A stretch of DNA of 64,000 nt, taken from the NCBI GenBank assembly GCA_937907245.1, contig CALCUM010000003.1, forward strand, positions 186,001 to 250,000. The letters run 5' to 3'. Under the pieces are notes generated by a model. The model made no database searches. It was given only the letters and a program-made list of their open reading frames with translations, and had not been told where the DNA came from. Shown here one piece after another: positions 46,031 to 56,593 of this stretch; the stretch's first letter is position 1; the number at the start of each line of letters is the position of its first letter. A program made the position numbers and the translations under genes. The stretch comes from an uncultured Rhodobiaceae bacterium. GTDB taxonomy: Bacteria; Pseudomonadota; Alphaproteobacteria; RS24.

Positions 46031-46065
46031 AAAAAAGGGCGGCACTCGCTTTCGCGAGGCCGCCC
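46031..46065 (-). terminator. Intrinsic terminator of the ilv operon
   Basis: Arms GGGCGGC + CTCG and CGAG + GCCGCCC, with one bulged A, form an 11-pair hairpin 22 bases after ilvC. On the minus strand it runs into TTTTTT. It also separates ilvC from the convergent lipoprotein gene. Confidence 0.9.
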
Positions 46066-46087
46066 TATTGTCACGCTGAAATCAGCT

Positions 46088-47116
<1,029 letters not shown>

Positions 47117-47150
47117 CTAGTTAGGGTTTACGTAAAATTACAGGAGCTCT

Positions 47151-47663
47151 TTACATGGCCTCCGGGCCGCGAGAGATAGCTGCCGCGCCCGTGCGCGAAA
47201 CTTCTCGAAGACCCAAAGGTTTCATCAGCCCAATAAAGGCATCAATTTTTTCGGTATTACCGGTAATCTCAAAGACAAAACTATCCGGCGTCGCATCTAC
47301 CACGCGGGCGCGGAAAGCTTCCGACATGCGGAGCGCCTCGACGCGGGCATCGCCCTTGCCTGTCACTTTCACCAAAGCCAATTCGCGCTCGACGCTCTCG
47401 CATTCGACCGTTAAATCGACCACCCGATGCACTGGCACCAAGCGACCTAATTGGGCTTTAATTTGTTCAATCATCGGCGGCGTGCCCAAAGTCACAATGG
47501 TGATACGAGACATATGCTCTTGCTCATCCACCTCGGCCACGGTCAGGCTGTCGATATTATAGCCACGGCCCGAAAAAAGACCGATAACGCGCGCCAGAAC
47601 ACCCGCCTCATTATCTACGAGGACGGATAGCGTGTGCCGCTCAATTTGATTTTCTGCGCTCAT
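47151..47663 (-). CDS. ilvN: Acetolactate synthase small (regulatory) subunit
   Basis: A 170-residue regulatory subunit that confers valine feedback on the large subunit. The N-terminal ACT domain carries HTLSVLVDNEAGVLARVIGL and FSGRGYNIDSLTV, and the second half has the small-subunit C-terminal domain (VEALRMSEAFRARVVD). The size places it with the IlvH/IlvN long form. ATG 47663 (MSAENQIERHTLS) is preferred to 47678. It is separated from ilvB by 95 bases. Confidence 0.96.
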   Translation of the reverse strand: MSAENQIERHTLSVLVDNEAGVLARVIGLFSGRGYNIDSLTVAEVDEQEHMSRITIVTLGTPPMIEQIKAQLGRLVPVHRVVDLTVECESVERELALVKVTGKGDARVEALRMSEAFRARVVDATPDSFVFEITGNTEKIDAFIGLMKPLGLREVSRTGAAAISRGPEAM

Positions 47664-47758
47664 CTTCAACCTTCTCAAAAATCGGCCTTTCGACCCATTC
47701 GTGCGCCTTTCTATAGCGCACTCACTGGGTGGTTAAAAGCCCGATTATTTGCCCCTAT

Positions 47759-49516
47759 TTAAACCAGAGTTTTCCCCGCCTCCGAGACTTCAATATCCAA
47801 GCCTTCGCTATCGGCGAGAAGCATTTCATTATGCGCCGCGCCGGATGGAATCATCGGGAAGCAGTTTTCATCTTTGGTCACGATACAATCAAAAATAACC
47901 GGGCCTGGTGTATCGATCATGCGCTTAATCGCATCATCTAATTCAGCAGGTGTTTCGGCACGAATACCCGTGGCGCCATAGGCTTCAGCCAATTTAACAA
48001 AATCAGGCAGCGCCTCCGAATAGGAGCTGGAGTAGCGTCCGCCATGCAGCAGTTCCTGCCATTGGCGCACCATGCCCATATATTCATTATTCAGGATGAA
48101 AATCTTAATCGGCAAACGATATTGCACCGCCGTAGATATCTCCTGCATGGTCATTTGCACCGAGGCCTCGCCGGCAATGTCGATAACCAAACTTTTAGGA
48201 TGCGCCACTTGCACGCCAACCGCGGCCGGAATGCCATAGCCCATCGTGCCCAAGCCGCCTGAGGTCATCCAGCGATTGGGGTCTTCAAAACGATAATATT
48301 GGGCCGCCCACATTTGGTGCTGGCCCACTTCGGTGGTGATGTAAGTGTCGGCGTCTTTGGTCAGCTCATATAAGCGCTCGACCGCATATTGCGGCTTGAT
48401 GGCCTTAGCGTCTTTTTTATACGACAAGCATTTTCTATCCCGCCAAGCTTCAATCTCGCTCCACCAGCTTGCCAATGCTTTTTTGTCTGGCGTCACCGCA
48501 TCCGATTTATAGACCCGCAGCATGTCTTCTAAAACATGCGCGCAATCCCCAACAATGGCGACATCCACCATGACATTTTTATTGATGCTAGAAGGGTCGA
48601 TGTCGACATGGATTTTCTTCGAGTTCGGCGAAAACTTATCCAAAACGCCGGTGATACGGTCATCAAAGCGCGCGCCGATGTTAATCATCAGGTCGCAATC
48701 ATGCATCGCCCAATTGGCTTCATAAGTGCCGTGCATACCCAACATACCCAACCATTGCTTGTCTGCGGACGGGTAACTGCCCAGCCCCATAAGCGTTGAG
48801 GTGATTGGGAAACCCGTCAATTTAACCAATTCGCGTAGCAATTGGCTGGCATGTGGGCCAGAGTTGATGATGCCGCCACCGGTGTAAAATATGGGTTTCT
48901 TGGCATTAGCAATCAGCTCAACCGCTTGCTTGATGGCCGTCATATCGCCTTTGATTTGCGGTTGATAGCTTTTGTGCTTCACCGCTTTCGGCTTCATATA
49001 AGGGCCAAGCGCGAACTGAATATCTTTTGGAATATCAACAACCACAGGGCCCGGACGACCCGTGGTAGCCACTTGAAACGCCTCATGCATAATGCGCGCC
49101 AAATCGTTGATGTCTTTAACCAAATAATTGTGCTTGGTGCAGGGGCGCGTGATGCCAACGGTGTCGGCCTCTTGAAACGCGTCGCCGCCAATGAGATGCG
49201 TGGGCACCTGGCCGGTGATGCAAACCATGGGGATACTATCCATCAAGGCATCGGTAAGGCCGGTTACCGCATTGGTGGCACCGGGGCCAGAGGTAACCAA
49301 AACCACGCCGCATTTTCCGGTTGAGCGGGCATAGCCTTCGGCCGCATGGGTCGCGCCCTGCTCGTGGCGAACCAGAATATGTTCGATCGATTCCTGCTGA
49401 AAAATCTCATCATAAATCGGCAGAACCGCGCCGCCAGGGTAGCCAAAAATATGCTCTACACCATGGTCTTGCAAAGATTGCAGAACGATTTGCGCGCCGT
49501 TTAATTGTTTGTCCAT
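47759..49516 (-). CDS. ilvB: Acetolactate synthase large (catalytic) subunit
   Basis: A 585-residue thiamine-diphosphate enzyme joining two pyruvates, or pyruvate and 2-oxobutyrate. The N-terminal catalytic glutamate is in ILVRHEQGATHAAEGYAR, with VTSGPGATNAVTGLTDAL in the middle, and the ThDP-binding GDG region appears as the variant DIAGEASVQMTMQE, with AGE in place of the usual GDG. ilvN and ilvC follow. A leader peptide is not evident in the 93 bases upstream. Confidence 0.97.
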   Translation of the reverse strand: MDKQLNGAQIVLQSLQDHGVEHIFGYPGGAVLPIYDEIFQQESIEHILVRHEQGATHAAEGYARSTGKCGVVLVTSGPGATNAVTGLTDALMDSIPMVCITGQVPTHLIGGDAFQEADTVGITRPCTKHNYLVKDINDLARIMHEAFQVATTGRPGPVVVDIPKDIQFALGPYMKPKAVKHKSYQPQIKGDMTAIKQAVELIANAKKPIFYTGGGIINSGPHASQLLRELVKLTGFPITSTLMGLGSYPSADKQWLGMLGMHGTYEANWAMHDCDLMINIGARFDDRITGVLDKFSPNSKKIHVDIDPSSINKNVMVDVAIVGDCAHVLEDMLRVYKSDAVTPDKKALASWWSEIEAWRDRKCLSYKKDAKAIKPQYAVERLYELTKDADTYITTEVGQHQMWAAQYYRFEDPNRWMTSGGLGTMGYGIPAAVGVQVAHPKSLVIDIAGEASVQMTMQEISTAVQYRLPIKIFILNNEYMGMVRQWQELLHGGRYSSSYSEALPDFVKLAEAYGATGIRAETPAELDDAIKRMIDTPGPVIFDCIVTKDENCFPMIPSGAAHNEMLLADSEGLDIEVSEAGKTLV

Positions 49517-49557
49517 CTTATCTCAACGGCCAAGGCCGCCTCCAAATGTGAGTGGGC

Positions 49558-49579
49558 GCACCGATACCGGTCTCGGCGC
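49558..49579. promoter_or_regulatory. 22-base imperfect palindrome between miaA and ilvB
   Basis: Nine of eleven base pairs match around an ACCGGT centre. It lies 42 bases upstream of ilvB and 30 bases past the miaA stop. It could be a weak terminator of miaA or an ilvB operator; no T-run follows. Confidence 0.35.
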
Positions 49580-49609
49580 TGCCTCGTGAAGATGCGAAAA
49601 TAGCAATAA

Positions 49610-50575
49610 TTATGTCGTGGTCAAGCTATTTTTGGTAATAAATGAAAAGATTTTATCATGGTTATCGGTGTAATCTTGCTCAGGGAAAGTTTCCCAACCG
49701 ACCATTTGATTGCGAAACCAAGTCATTTGGCGTTTTGCATAGCGGCGTGTGGCCTGTTGTGCCTGCTCAATGGCTTGCTCGCGGGTTAGGCTGCCGTTCA
49801 AAAAGCCCATAATCTCGGATACCCCGAGCGCTTTTTGGATTGTGGCCTCCGCGGTAAGCTCGAGCGCCGCCAGCGCCTCTACTTCGGCTAAAGCTTCGCC
49901 TTGCATCATCTGTTCAAAACGCAAATTGCAGCGCGCATAGAGCCAGTCTCTATCGGGCAGGAGTAAAATTTTATGGGCTTGGCTCAGCGGCGCTTGCGGC
50001 TTTATTCTTTGCCAATCCGATAAGCGCGTGCCTGTTGCCTCCCTAACTTCAAGCCCGCGCAAAATGCGCTGCTTATCGGTTGGCTGCAGGCGCTCTGCCA
50101 AGGGCGCGTCGCTCTGTTGTAGCTCCGCATATAGCCCCGCCACACCGATTGCCTCGAGACGTTGGCGCCAATGCTCGCGAACCCGCGGGGGTATTTCAGG
50201 TAAATCGACCAGACCTTCCGTTAGGCTTTTAAAATACAGCCCCGTGCCGCCCACCACGATAGGAACTTGGCCAGCCGCTTGCGCTTGTTGGATTTGTGCC
50301 AAAGCCTGTTCTTGCCAGATGCCAACATTATAGGGCGCGCCGGCCGCCACATGGCCATAGAGGGCATGGGGGGCTTGTGCTTCTTCTTCTAGGCTGGGGC
50401 GCGCGGTTAATTGGCGTAATGTATCGTAGACTTGTAAGCTATCGGCATTGATGATGCGCCCGTTCACCTGTTTGGCTAAAGCCAAGGCCAATGCGGACTT
50501 GCCGCTAGCGGTGGAGCCTGCAATAAGAAGGGGCAAAAATTCGCCAGTCGGAGATATAGTCGAAGACGTAGACAT
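49610..50575 (-). CDS. miaA: tRNA dimethylallyltransferase
   Basis: Adds a dimethylallyl group to A37 of tRNAs that read UNN codons. The 321 residues start MSTSSTISPTGEFLP, with the P-loop LIAGSTASGKSALALALA, DSLQVYDTLRQLTARPS, GGTGLYFKSL and the C-terminal RRYAKRQMTWFRNQ zinc-finger-like end. The longer frame to 50653 overlaps the divergent serB and is rejected. It is divergent from serB with 29 bases between start codons. Confidence 0.96.
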   Translation of the reverse strand: MSTSSTISPTGEFLPLLIAGSTASGKSALALALAKQVNGRIINADSLQVYDTLRQLTARPSLEEEAQAPHALYGHVAAGAPYNVGIWQEQALAQIQQAQAAGQVPIVVGGTGLYFKSLTEGLVDLPEIPPRVREHWRQRLEAIGVAGLYAELQQSDAPLAERLQPTDKQRILRGLEVREATGTRLSDWQRIKPQAPLSQAHKILLLPDRDWLYARCNLRFEQMMQGEALAEVEALAALELTAEATIQKALGVSEIMGFLNGSLTREQAIEQAQQATRRYAKRQMTWFRNQMVGWETFPEQDYTDNHDKIFSFITKNSLTTT

Positions 50576-50604
50576 AAGCGTTAGTCTTACAGGGTTGAGG
50601 ACAG

Positions 50605-51495
50605 ATGACACAACAAATGAATGATACACTTTATTTGGTTCTGACGGCCGCACCCCATAGCGGCTATTTTACGCCAGCACGATTGCGGGAAATGGCCACG
50701 CAATTTGCAGACCTGCCCGCCGCCAAAAGCTTGAGCGAAGATGCTGTCGAATATGCATTCGACAACCAAAATGACGAGCTGACCGCCCAATTGGCCGATC
50801 TGCCTTTTGATGTGAATTGGGTAAACGACACCCAGCGGCGCAAGAAAATGCTCATCGCGGATTTAGAATCGACCATCATCGAACAAGAATGTTTGGATGA
50901 GCTGGCGGTGGTTATCGACAAGCAAGCCGTGATGGTGGATATCACCACTCGCGCCATGCGCGGCGAATTAGATTTCGAGCCCGCCCTCAAAGAACGCGTG
51001 GCCATGCTAAAAGGCATGCCCGAGAGCGCCCTGCAAGACCTGTATGATAACGGCGTGACGCTGATGCCCGGGGCCCAAACCTTATTGGCTACGTTGCGGG
51101 CGAATGACGTATTTTGCGGATTGGTATCCGGCGGTTTCGCCTTTTTCGCAGACCGCATTGCCCAGCGCATCGGCTTTAATCGCTTTCAGTGCAATGACCT
51201 GAACATCACCGATGGGATTTTGGATGGCACGGTCGTCGAGCCCATTTTGGGGCGCGCCGCCAAGGCCGAGATTTTGAACGCTTGGGCGCAAGAGCTAGGC
51301 CTCACACCTGACGACGTCTTGGCGACGGGCGATGGCTCAAACGATTTGGCCATGTTGAAAATTGCGGGCATGGGCGTGGCGTTTCGCGCCAAGCCAGCGG
51401 TAGCCGAAGCGGCGCAATATACGCTTCAGCACGCCGACCTGACAGGCCTTCTCTACCTACAAGGCTATAGCGAAAGCCAATTTATAACCGCCTAA
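50605..51495 (+). CDS. serB: Phosphoserine phosphatase
   Basis: Dephosphorylates phosphoserine in serine synthesis. The 296 residues have an N-terminal domain (about 1-75) and a HAD domain. The nucleophile motif is modified to ADLESTIIEQECLDEL (usual DMDST reads DLEST, with the catalytic Asp intact as D in ADLE), and motif III/IV appears as LATGDGSNDLAMLKIAGMGVAF. The HAD cap carries TRAMRGELDFEPALKERVAML. GAGGA precedes the ATG. It overlaps the convergent protease gene by 4 bases. Confidence 0.95.
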   Translation: MTQQMNDTLYLVLTAAPHSGYFTPARLREMATQFADLPAAKSLSEDAVEYAFDNQNDELTAQLADLPFDVNWVNDTQRRKKMLIADLESTIIEQECLDELAVVIDKQAVMVDITTRAMRGELDFEPALKERVAMLKGMPESALQDLYDNGVTLMPGAQTLLATLRANDVFCGLVSGGFAFFADRIAQRIGFNRFQCNDLNITDGILDGTVVEPILGRAAKAEILNAWAQELGLTPDDVLATGDGSNDLAMLKIAGMGVAFRAKPAVAEAAQYTLQHADLTGLLYLQGYSESQFITA

Positions 51496-52955
51496 TTGCC
51501 GAGTGGGATAGCAAGGAAGCGGACTGTACCGCTTGATTTCACAAACACCAGAACCGATTTGCGGCCCGACTTTTTGGCCTTTTTTAGAGCTTCGACCGCC
51601 GTTTTTGCCGACCCAATGGTCTTTTGGTCAATCTCGGAAATAATATCGCCGACGCGAATACCCGCTTCAAAGGCCACGCTAGAGCGATCTATCTCAATCA
51701 CCAAGGCGCCGCTGGCATTTTCGCCAAGCTCGAAATCACGGCGCGACTTCGGATTGATGTTTTGTAACGTGAGCCCCAAATAGACATGGCTCTTGGCGTC
51801 CTGCTGTTTTTGCTTTTTGGTTTCGGCTGGCTTCTTATCCAGCGCCGCCTCTTGCAAGCGTCCGGTCACAATTTCAATGCGCTTAGTGCGGCCGCGACGA
51901 ATTAATTCGACGCGAACCGGCTTATCAATCTTGGTTTCAGCAACAATGCGCGGCAAGTCGCGCATCGTCGGCACGGGCTTATTGTCAAATTTCACAATCA
52001 CATCGCCAACTTTCACCCCGCCTTTTTCAGCTGGGCCGCCTGGCGATACTTCTGAAACCAAGGCGCCACGTGCTTTTCCAAGCGATAGGCTATCGGCTAA
52101 TTCGTCCGTCACCTCTTGAATGCGGACGCCCAACCAACCGCGACGCGTTTCGCCATATTGGCGCAATTGCGCGATGACAGAGGTCGCAAGGTTCGAGGGA
52201 ATAGAAAATCCAATGCCGACGGAGCCGCCAGATGGCGAGATAATTGCCGAGTTCACGCCAATGACCTCCCCCTTCATATTGAATAAGGGGCCACCAGAGT
52301 TGCCTTTATTAATGGCCGCATCCGTTTGAATGAAACTGTCATAAGGGCCTGCATTAATGTCCCGCTTGATGGCTGAAATAACGCCCGCCGAGAGCGAGCC
52401 GCCAAGACCGAAAGGATTGCCAATGGCAATCACCCAGTCGCCCACGCGAGCTTTGGCGCTATCGCCCATGGGGACGAAAGCTAATTTCTTTTTGGTTTTA
52501 ACTTGTAAGACAGCCAAATCGGTTTTGGGATCGCGGCCAATAATCTCAGCCGGTAATTTACTGCCGTCTGAGAAGTTGATGGTAATCTCATCGGCTTCTT
52601 CGATGACGTGATTATTGGTGATGATAATCCCGTTCGGGTCAACGACGAAACCAGAGCCTAGCGACGAAACCTTGCGGCTTTGTGGCTGATTATTAGGGCT
52701 CTGGGGCGCGCCGTTTTGGCCACGACGTTGGTTAAAAAACTCTTCGAAAAAGTCTCCAAATGGCGGCTGGCCGGGGCCACGCGAATTGCGCTGCTGCACG
52801 GTTTGAGAGGTGGAAATATTGACCACAGCTGGCATCAGGCGTTCGGCTAAATCTGCGAAACCTTCCACTGGGCGGGCCAGACTTGGAGACAATAATAAAG
52901 GTAGAACCAACAAACATAGGATCAAAGAAAAACGAAGGGCACGAACAGACTGCAT
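51492..52955 (-). CDS. DegP/DegQ family periplasmic serine protease with two PDZ domains
   Basis: A 487-residue HtrA-type protease and chaperone for misfolded envelope proteins. The signal peptide (1-28) is followed by a protease domain with H116 (TNNHVIEEADE), D146 (KTDLAVLQV) and S220 (NKGNSGGPLF), then two PDZ domains (about 275-365 and 395-475). The linker near 55-95 is Gln/Asn/Gly-rich. It follows the DUF2065 gene and the hflK-hflC pair on the same strand, a classic quality-control cluster. Confidence 0.96.
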   Translation of the reverse strand: MQSVRALRFSLILCLLVLPLLLSPSLARPVEGFADLAERLMPAVVNISTSQTVQQRNSRGPGQPPFGDFFEEFFNQRRGQNGAPQSPNNQPQSRKVSSLGSGFVVDPNGIIITNNHVIEEADEITINFSDGSKLPAEIIGRDPKTDLAVLQVKTKKKLAFVPMGDSAKARVGDWVIAIGNPFGLGGSLSAGVISAIKRDINAGPYDSFIQTDAAINKGNSGGPLFNMKGEVIGVNSAIISPSGGSVGIGFSIPSNLATSVIAQLRQYGETRRGWLGVRIQEVTDELADSLSLGKARGALVSEVSPGGPAEKGGVKVGDVIVKFDNKPVPTMRDLPRIVAETKIDKPVRVELIRRGRTKRIEIVTGRLQEAALDKKPAETKKQKQQDAKSHVYLGLTLQNINPKSRRDFELGENASGALVIEIDRSSVAFEAGIRVGDIISEIDQKTIGSAKTAVEALKKAKKSGRKSVLVFVKSSGTVRFLAIPLGN

Positions 52956-52977
52956 GATTATTCCTACTTAAAAATTG

Positions 52978-53163
52978 CTAATTGAGAAGCCAGACCAAAC
53001 CGACCCCAAGGCCCAGAGCGATGACCCCACCTTGTCGTAAGGTGGCGTCCTCGACCTGTTCCAATTGCTTCATCATAGAGCGCAAAAATGTCGGAAAAAG
53101 GGCATAGAGGGCCCCCTCAAAAGCCAACACGAGAGCGAAAGCCAAAAAGACTTTCTCTAGCAT
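52978..53163 (-). CDS. DUF2065 family small membrane protein
   Basis: A 61-residue protein starting MLEKVFLAFALVLAFEGALYA, with a second hydrophobic segment ending GGVIALGLGVGLVWLLN. It is a DUF2065 (YjeT-like) member; these sit next to hflC in many proteobacteria, as here. Its ATG overlaps the hflC stop by one base. The longer frame from 53217 is inside hflC and is rejected. Function unknown. Confidence 0.9.
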   Translation of the reverse strand: MLEKVFLAFALVLAFEGALYALFPTFLRSMMKQLEQVEDATLRQGGVIALGLGVGLVWLLN

Positions 53164-54170
53164 TACTGAAGAGCTATTTTCGCGTCCGCTTTGGCCTTTG
53201 CAGCAATTTCTGGGCAAAGCGAGTCGCTTAACGAACGACCCTTGGCTGTCAGCTTAGCGACATCCAAGCGTTTGCCGCGCTGCACCGTGCCGCGTTTGCT
53301 AGGGGCAAGAACGCTGTTTGGGTTTTTCATGAACTGCAAGAACGAACTGTCTGGCGACATCACCATAGTGGTGCCCTCTTCCAGTGCCGTTGTATAGGCT
53401 TGCATGGAGCGATAAAACGCGAAGAAATCTGGGTCTTGCCCAAAGACACGGGCAAACACACGCGTCCGGCAGGCATCGCCTTGGCCGCGGATAACTTCAC
53501 TATCGCGGGTCGCTTCAGCTGTTAAAACCGTCACTTGCTTGTCAGCTTGGGCGCGGATGGCACGACCGACTTCTTGACCACGTGCGCGAAACTCAGCTGC
53601 TTCTTGTTCGCGTTCCGTTTGCATGCGGCGATAAATCGCTTGGCTGTTGGCTTGCGGCAAGTCGGCACGACGAATACGCACATCGACAATTTCAATGCCA
53701 AAATCAGCCGCTTGCTCATTGACCAATTTGGTGATGCGGGTCATCAGCTTGGAACGCTCGTCGCGAACCACGGTTTGAAACTCTTCTTCGCCCAATACCG
53801 AACGCATAGAAGAAGACACAATCGCCGCCAGACGCGAACGTGCCCGGCGTTCATCGCGTAGGGCTTTATAGAATTGCAAAGGATCGGTGATTTTGTAACG
53901 GGTGAACGCATCCACAACCAAACGCTTCTGGTCAGAGGCAATCAGCTCTTCTGCTGGCGTATCCAAATCGAGAATACGCTTATCGACGAAAATCACATTT
54001 TGCACGAAGGGCACTTTGAAGTTAAGCCCGGGCTCGGTAATCACGCGACGCGGATCGCCGAATTGCAGCACCAAAGCTTGTTGCGTTTGGTGCACGGTGA
54101 ATAGGGTAGCCGAGGCGATTACGCCCAGCACGATGAGAAGGAAAACGGCAATCAGTCCTGTGCGTTGCAT
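53163..54170 (-). CDS. hflC: HflC, SPFH-domain protease modulator
   Basis: A 335-residue inner-membrane protein with one N-terminal anchor (about 5-25) and a large periplasmic SPFH/band 7 domain (QTQQALVLQFGDPRRVITEPGL, in the part QQALVLQFGDPRRVIT, then PAEELIASDQKRLVVDAFTRY). A helical region AEFRARGQEVGRAIRAQADKQ with Ala/Glu-rich coil follows. With HflK it forms the cage that regulates FtsH. The start directly abuts the hflK stop (one base shared). Typical length is 330-340. Confidence 0.96.
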   Translation of the reverse strand: MQRTGLIAVFLLIVLGVIASATLFTVHQTQQALVLQFGDPRRVITEPGLNFKVPFVQNVIFVDKRILDLDTPAEELIASDQKRLVVDAFTRYKITDPLQFYKALRDERRARSRLAAIVSSSMRSVLGEEEFQTVVRDERSKLMTRITKLVNEQAADFGIEIVDVRIRRADLPQANSQAIYRRMQTEREQEAAEFRARGQEVGRAIRAQADKQVTVLTAEATRDSEVIRGQGDACRTRVFARVFGQDPDFFAFYRSMQAYTTALEEGTTMVMSPDSSFLQFMKNPNSVLAPSKRGTVQRGKRLDVAKLTAKGRSLSDSLCPEIAAKAKADAKIALQ

Positions 54171-55318
54171 TATTTTGTCTCCTTGCTAATCGAGCGGCTA
54201 TTCAACTGGTCGAGCGGCAGATATGGCACGACGCCAGTGCCAGTGTTTTCGATGATAATTTTATTGGTGCGTGCCATAACTTTTTCTAGCGTTTCCAAAA
54301 AAATTCGTTGGCGCGTCACGCCTTGGGCACCGCGATATTCGGTGTAAATCGAGGCAAAGCGCGTGGCTTCACCATCGGCTTCCGCAACCGTTTGGGCCCG
54401 ATAAGCTTCCGAGTCTCTGCGAATGCGAACCGCTTCACCCTGGGCTTCTGGAACCACACGGTTAGCGTAAGAATTGGCTTCATTGCGAGCGCGTTCTTGG
54501 TCGGCTCGCGCGGCTTGCACATCGCGGAAAGCGTCGATAACCGCGGCGGGCGGATCGACCTTTTGCATTTTCACCTGCGTGATGCCAATGCCAGCGTTAT
54601 AGCTGTCGAGCGTGGCTTGCATAAGCGCTTTAACTTGCTCTTCGTTGGTTTGGCGCTGTTCCGTCAAAATCGGTTGAATGTCGTTTTGACCCACAATCTC
54701 GCGCATGGTGCTTTCGGCCACAGCTTTTACGGTGCCGGTTGGGTTTTGAATGTTGAATAGGAAGTCAGGCGCATCGTCGATAACCCAGAAAACCGAGAAA
54801 TCAACATCAACGATGTTTTCGTCCCCCGTCAGCATCAGGCTTTCTTCTGGCACATCGCGCATCACGCCAGCGGAGCGGCGATCGTCGCCAGCCCGCATGC
54901 CGATATCAACCCGATTGACCGTTGTTACCTTTGGCGTTACGGCGGTCTCAATTGGCCAAGGCAGGTGATAATTCAGGCCCGGAGCGGTTTGCGTATGAAA
55001 TTTGCCAAAGCGCAAAACAACGCCCTGCTCGTCGGCACCCACGCGGTAAAATCCGCTGACTGCCCAAACGCCAATCAATACCGCCAGAATAACCAGCAAG
55101 CCCGAACCGCCGCCAGCGCCAGGTATCAATCCATTGAAACGAGCTTTTAGATCTCGCAAGAGTTCGTCGAGGTCAGGTTCATTTCCGCGACCAGGGCCAC
55201 GGCTAGGGCCACGGCTTGGGCCTCGCCCCCCACCGTTGGAGCCGCCACCGTTGGATCCACCGCCATTCGATCCGCTCCCCCAAGGGTTTTGATTGTCTGA
55301 TTTGTTATCCCAGGGCAT
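54170..55318 (-). CDS. hflK: HflK, SPFH-domain protease modulator
   Basis: A 382-residue partner of HflC. The cytoplasmic N-terminus is Gly/Asn/Arg-rich (MPWDNKSDNQNPWGSGSNGG, then repeats of SNGGG and GPSRGPSRGPGRG), followed by an anchor (about 78-97), and the SPFH domain with VGADEQGVVLRFGKF and NRVDIGMRAG. ATG 55318 has TAGGAGGAAG upstream, so the longer frame to 55567 is rejected. The Gly-rich head contains 12-base tandem repeats. Confidence 0.96.
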   Translation of the reverse strand: MPWDNKSDNQNPWGSGSNGGGSNGGGSNGGGRGPSRGPSRGPGRGNEPDLDELLRDLKARFNGLIPGAGGGSGLLVILAVLIGVWAVSGFYRVGADEQGVVLRFGKFHTQTAPGLNYHLPWPIETAVTPKVTTVNRVDIGMRAGDDRRSAGVMRDVPEESLMLTGDENIVDVDFSVFWVIDDAPDFLFNIQNPTGTVKAVAESTMREIVGQNDIQPILTEQRQTNEEQVKALMQATLDSYNAGIGITQVKMQKVDPPAAVIDAFRDVQAARADQERARNEANSYANRVVPEAQGEAVRIRRDSEAYRAQTVAEADGEATRFASIYTEYRGAQGVTRQRIFLETLEKVMARTNKIIIENTGTGVVPYLPLDQLNSRSISKETK

Positions 55319-55498
55319 GAAACTTCCTCCTAATAGGTATAGCTCGTTATAGGCTAGGCAGTCGATTATCACAATGTAACAAAGTGTCGCCGACCCCTCT
55401 CGCCACCAAACCCATTGAAAGTTCGGTCGTGAGCCATCATATAGTATGCATGTGGGGACGCCGACGCCCCTTTTCAAGTGCGAAAGAAAGAATTCGAC

Positions 55499-56584
55499 AT
55501 GAGCCAAACGACCGAGGCAGATATTCGCGACGCGCTCCGCACCGTCATACCAGACGGCGAGACACAATCGCTTATCGCCAGCGATCGAGTGCAGGGCATT
55601 GTCGTTAAGGGCGGCAATATTGGGTTTTCTATCGAAGTGGACGGCCTAAGCGGCGAGAGCATCGATGAAGTTAAAGAAAAAGCCGAGAAAGCCGTGAGCG
55701 CGCTATCTGGCGTCTTGTCTGTTACTTGCGTGCTGACCGCGCATAAAGCCCCGGCTACAAACCCCGAAAGCAAGCCCGCCAGTAAAGGCCCCCATAATAG
55801 TGCCAGCACGCAAGTGCCCAAAGTCTTTGAGCGAATTGGTGCCGTTATCGCCGTGGCCTCGGGCAAAGGCGGCGTAGGCAAATCTACCGTGGCTGTGAAC
55901 CTTGCCATTTCGATGGCTCAACAAGGCAAACGCGTGGGACTTTTGGATGCTGATATCTACGGCCCCTCCGCCCCGCAGCTTTTGAATATCGCTGGCAAAC
56001 CAGATTTGAACGACGAGAAGAAGCTTATTCCCATCGAACGCCACGGTGTTTTTACCATGTCCATCGGCTATATGGTGTCGCCCGAACAGGCAATGATTTG
56101 GCGCGGGCCTATGGTGCAAAGTGCGCTCATTCAAATGCTGGAAGATGTGGCTTGGCCAGAGTTAGATGTTTTAATTTTAGATATGCCACCTGGCACCGGC
56201 GACATTCAATTGACCATGGCGCAGCGTATTCCGGTTACGGGAGCGCTGATTGTTACCACGCCGTCGAGCTTGGCCACAGCGGATGTGAAGCGCGCCATTG
56301 TGATGTTTGAGAAAACCGAAATTCCGGTTTTTGGCCTTGTCGAAAACATGGCCTATATGAACGCGCCGGATGGCAGCAAACTGTTTCCCTTTGGCCAAGG
56401 CGGCGCTGAATTAGCGGAACAACTGGGGCTAAAACATTTGGCCGCCCTGCCGCTGGATGCGGCTGTGCAAGCGGCCAGCGAAAGCGGCGTGCCACTGAGT
56501 GCGCCAGAAAACATGGCCGCGGAAGCCAGCGAAACAGCACAAGCTTTCACCGATTTAGCGGCTACCCTCATGCGCCAAGTTTAG
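55499..56584 (+). CDS. mrp: Mrp/ApbC family iron-sulfur carrier ATPase
   Basis: A 361-residue P-loop ATPase of the Mrp/NBP35 family that carries and delivers Fe-S clusters. An N-terminal DUF59-type MIP18 domain (about 6-85) precedes a ParA-like domain with deviant Walker A IAVASGKGGVGKSTVAVNLA and LLDADIYGPSAPQLL, then VLILDMPPGTGDIQLTMAQ. The usual C-terminal CxxC is not evident, which is common in this family's variants with only partial motifs. ATG 55499 (MSQTTEADIRDAL) is used rather than 55478. Divergent from hflK. Confidence 0.93.
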   Translation: MSQTTEADIRDALRTVIPDGETQSLIASDRVQGIVVKGGNIGFSIEVDGLSGESIDEVKEKAEKAVSALSGVLSVTCVLTAHKAPATNPESKPASKGPHNSASTQVPKVFERIGAVIAVASGKGGVGKSTVAVNLAISMAQQGKRVGLLDADIYGPSAPQLLNIAGKPDLNDEKKLIPIERHGVFTMSIGYMVSPEQAMIWRGPMVQSALIQMLEDVAWPELDVLILDMPPGTGDIQLTMAQRIPVTGALIVTTPSSLATADVKRAIVMFEKTEIPVFGLVENMAYMNAPDGSKLFPFGQGGAELAEQLGLKHLAALPLDAAVQAASESGVPLSAPENMAAEASETAQAFTDLAATLMRQV

Positions 56585-56593
56585 GAGACACTT

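Noticed and set aside
49517-49609. Leader peptide upstream of ilvB
   Set aside because: I found no start codon with clustered Ile, Leu or Val codons in the 93-base gap.
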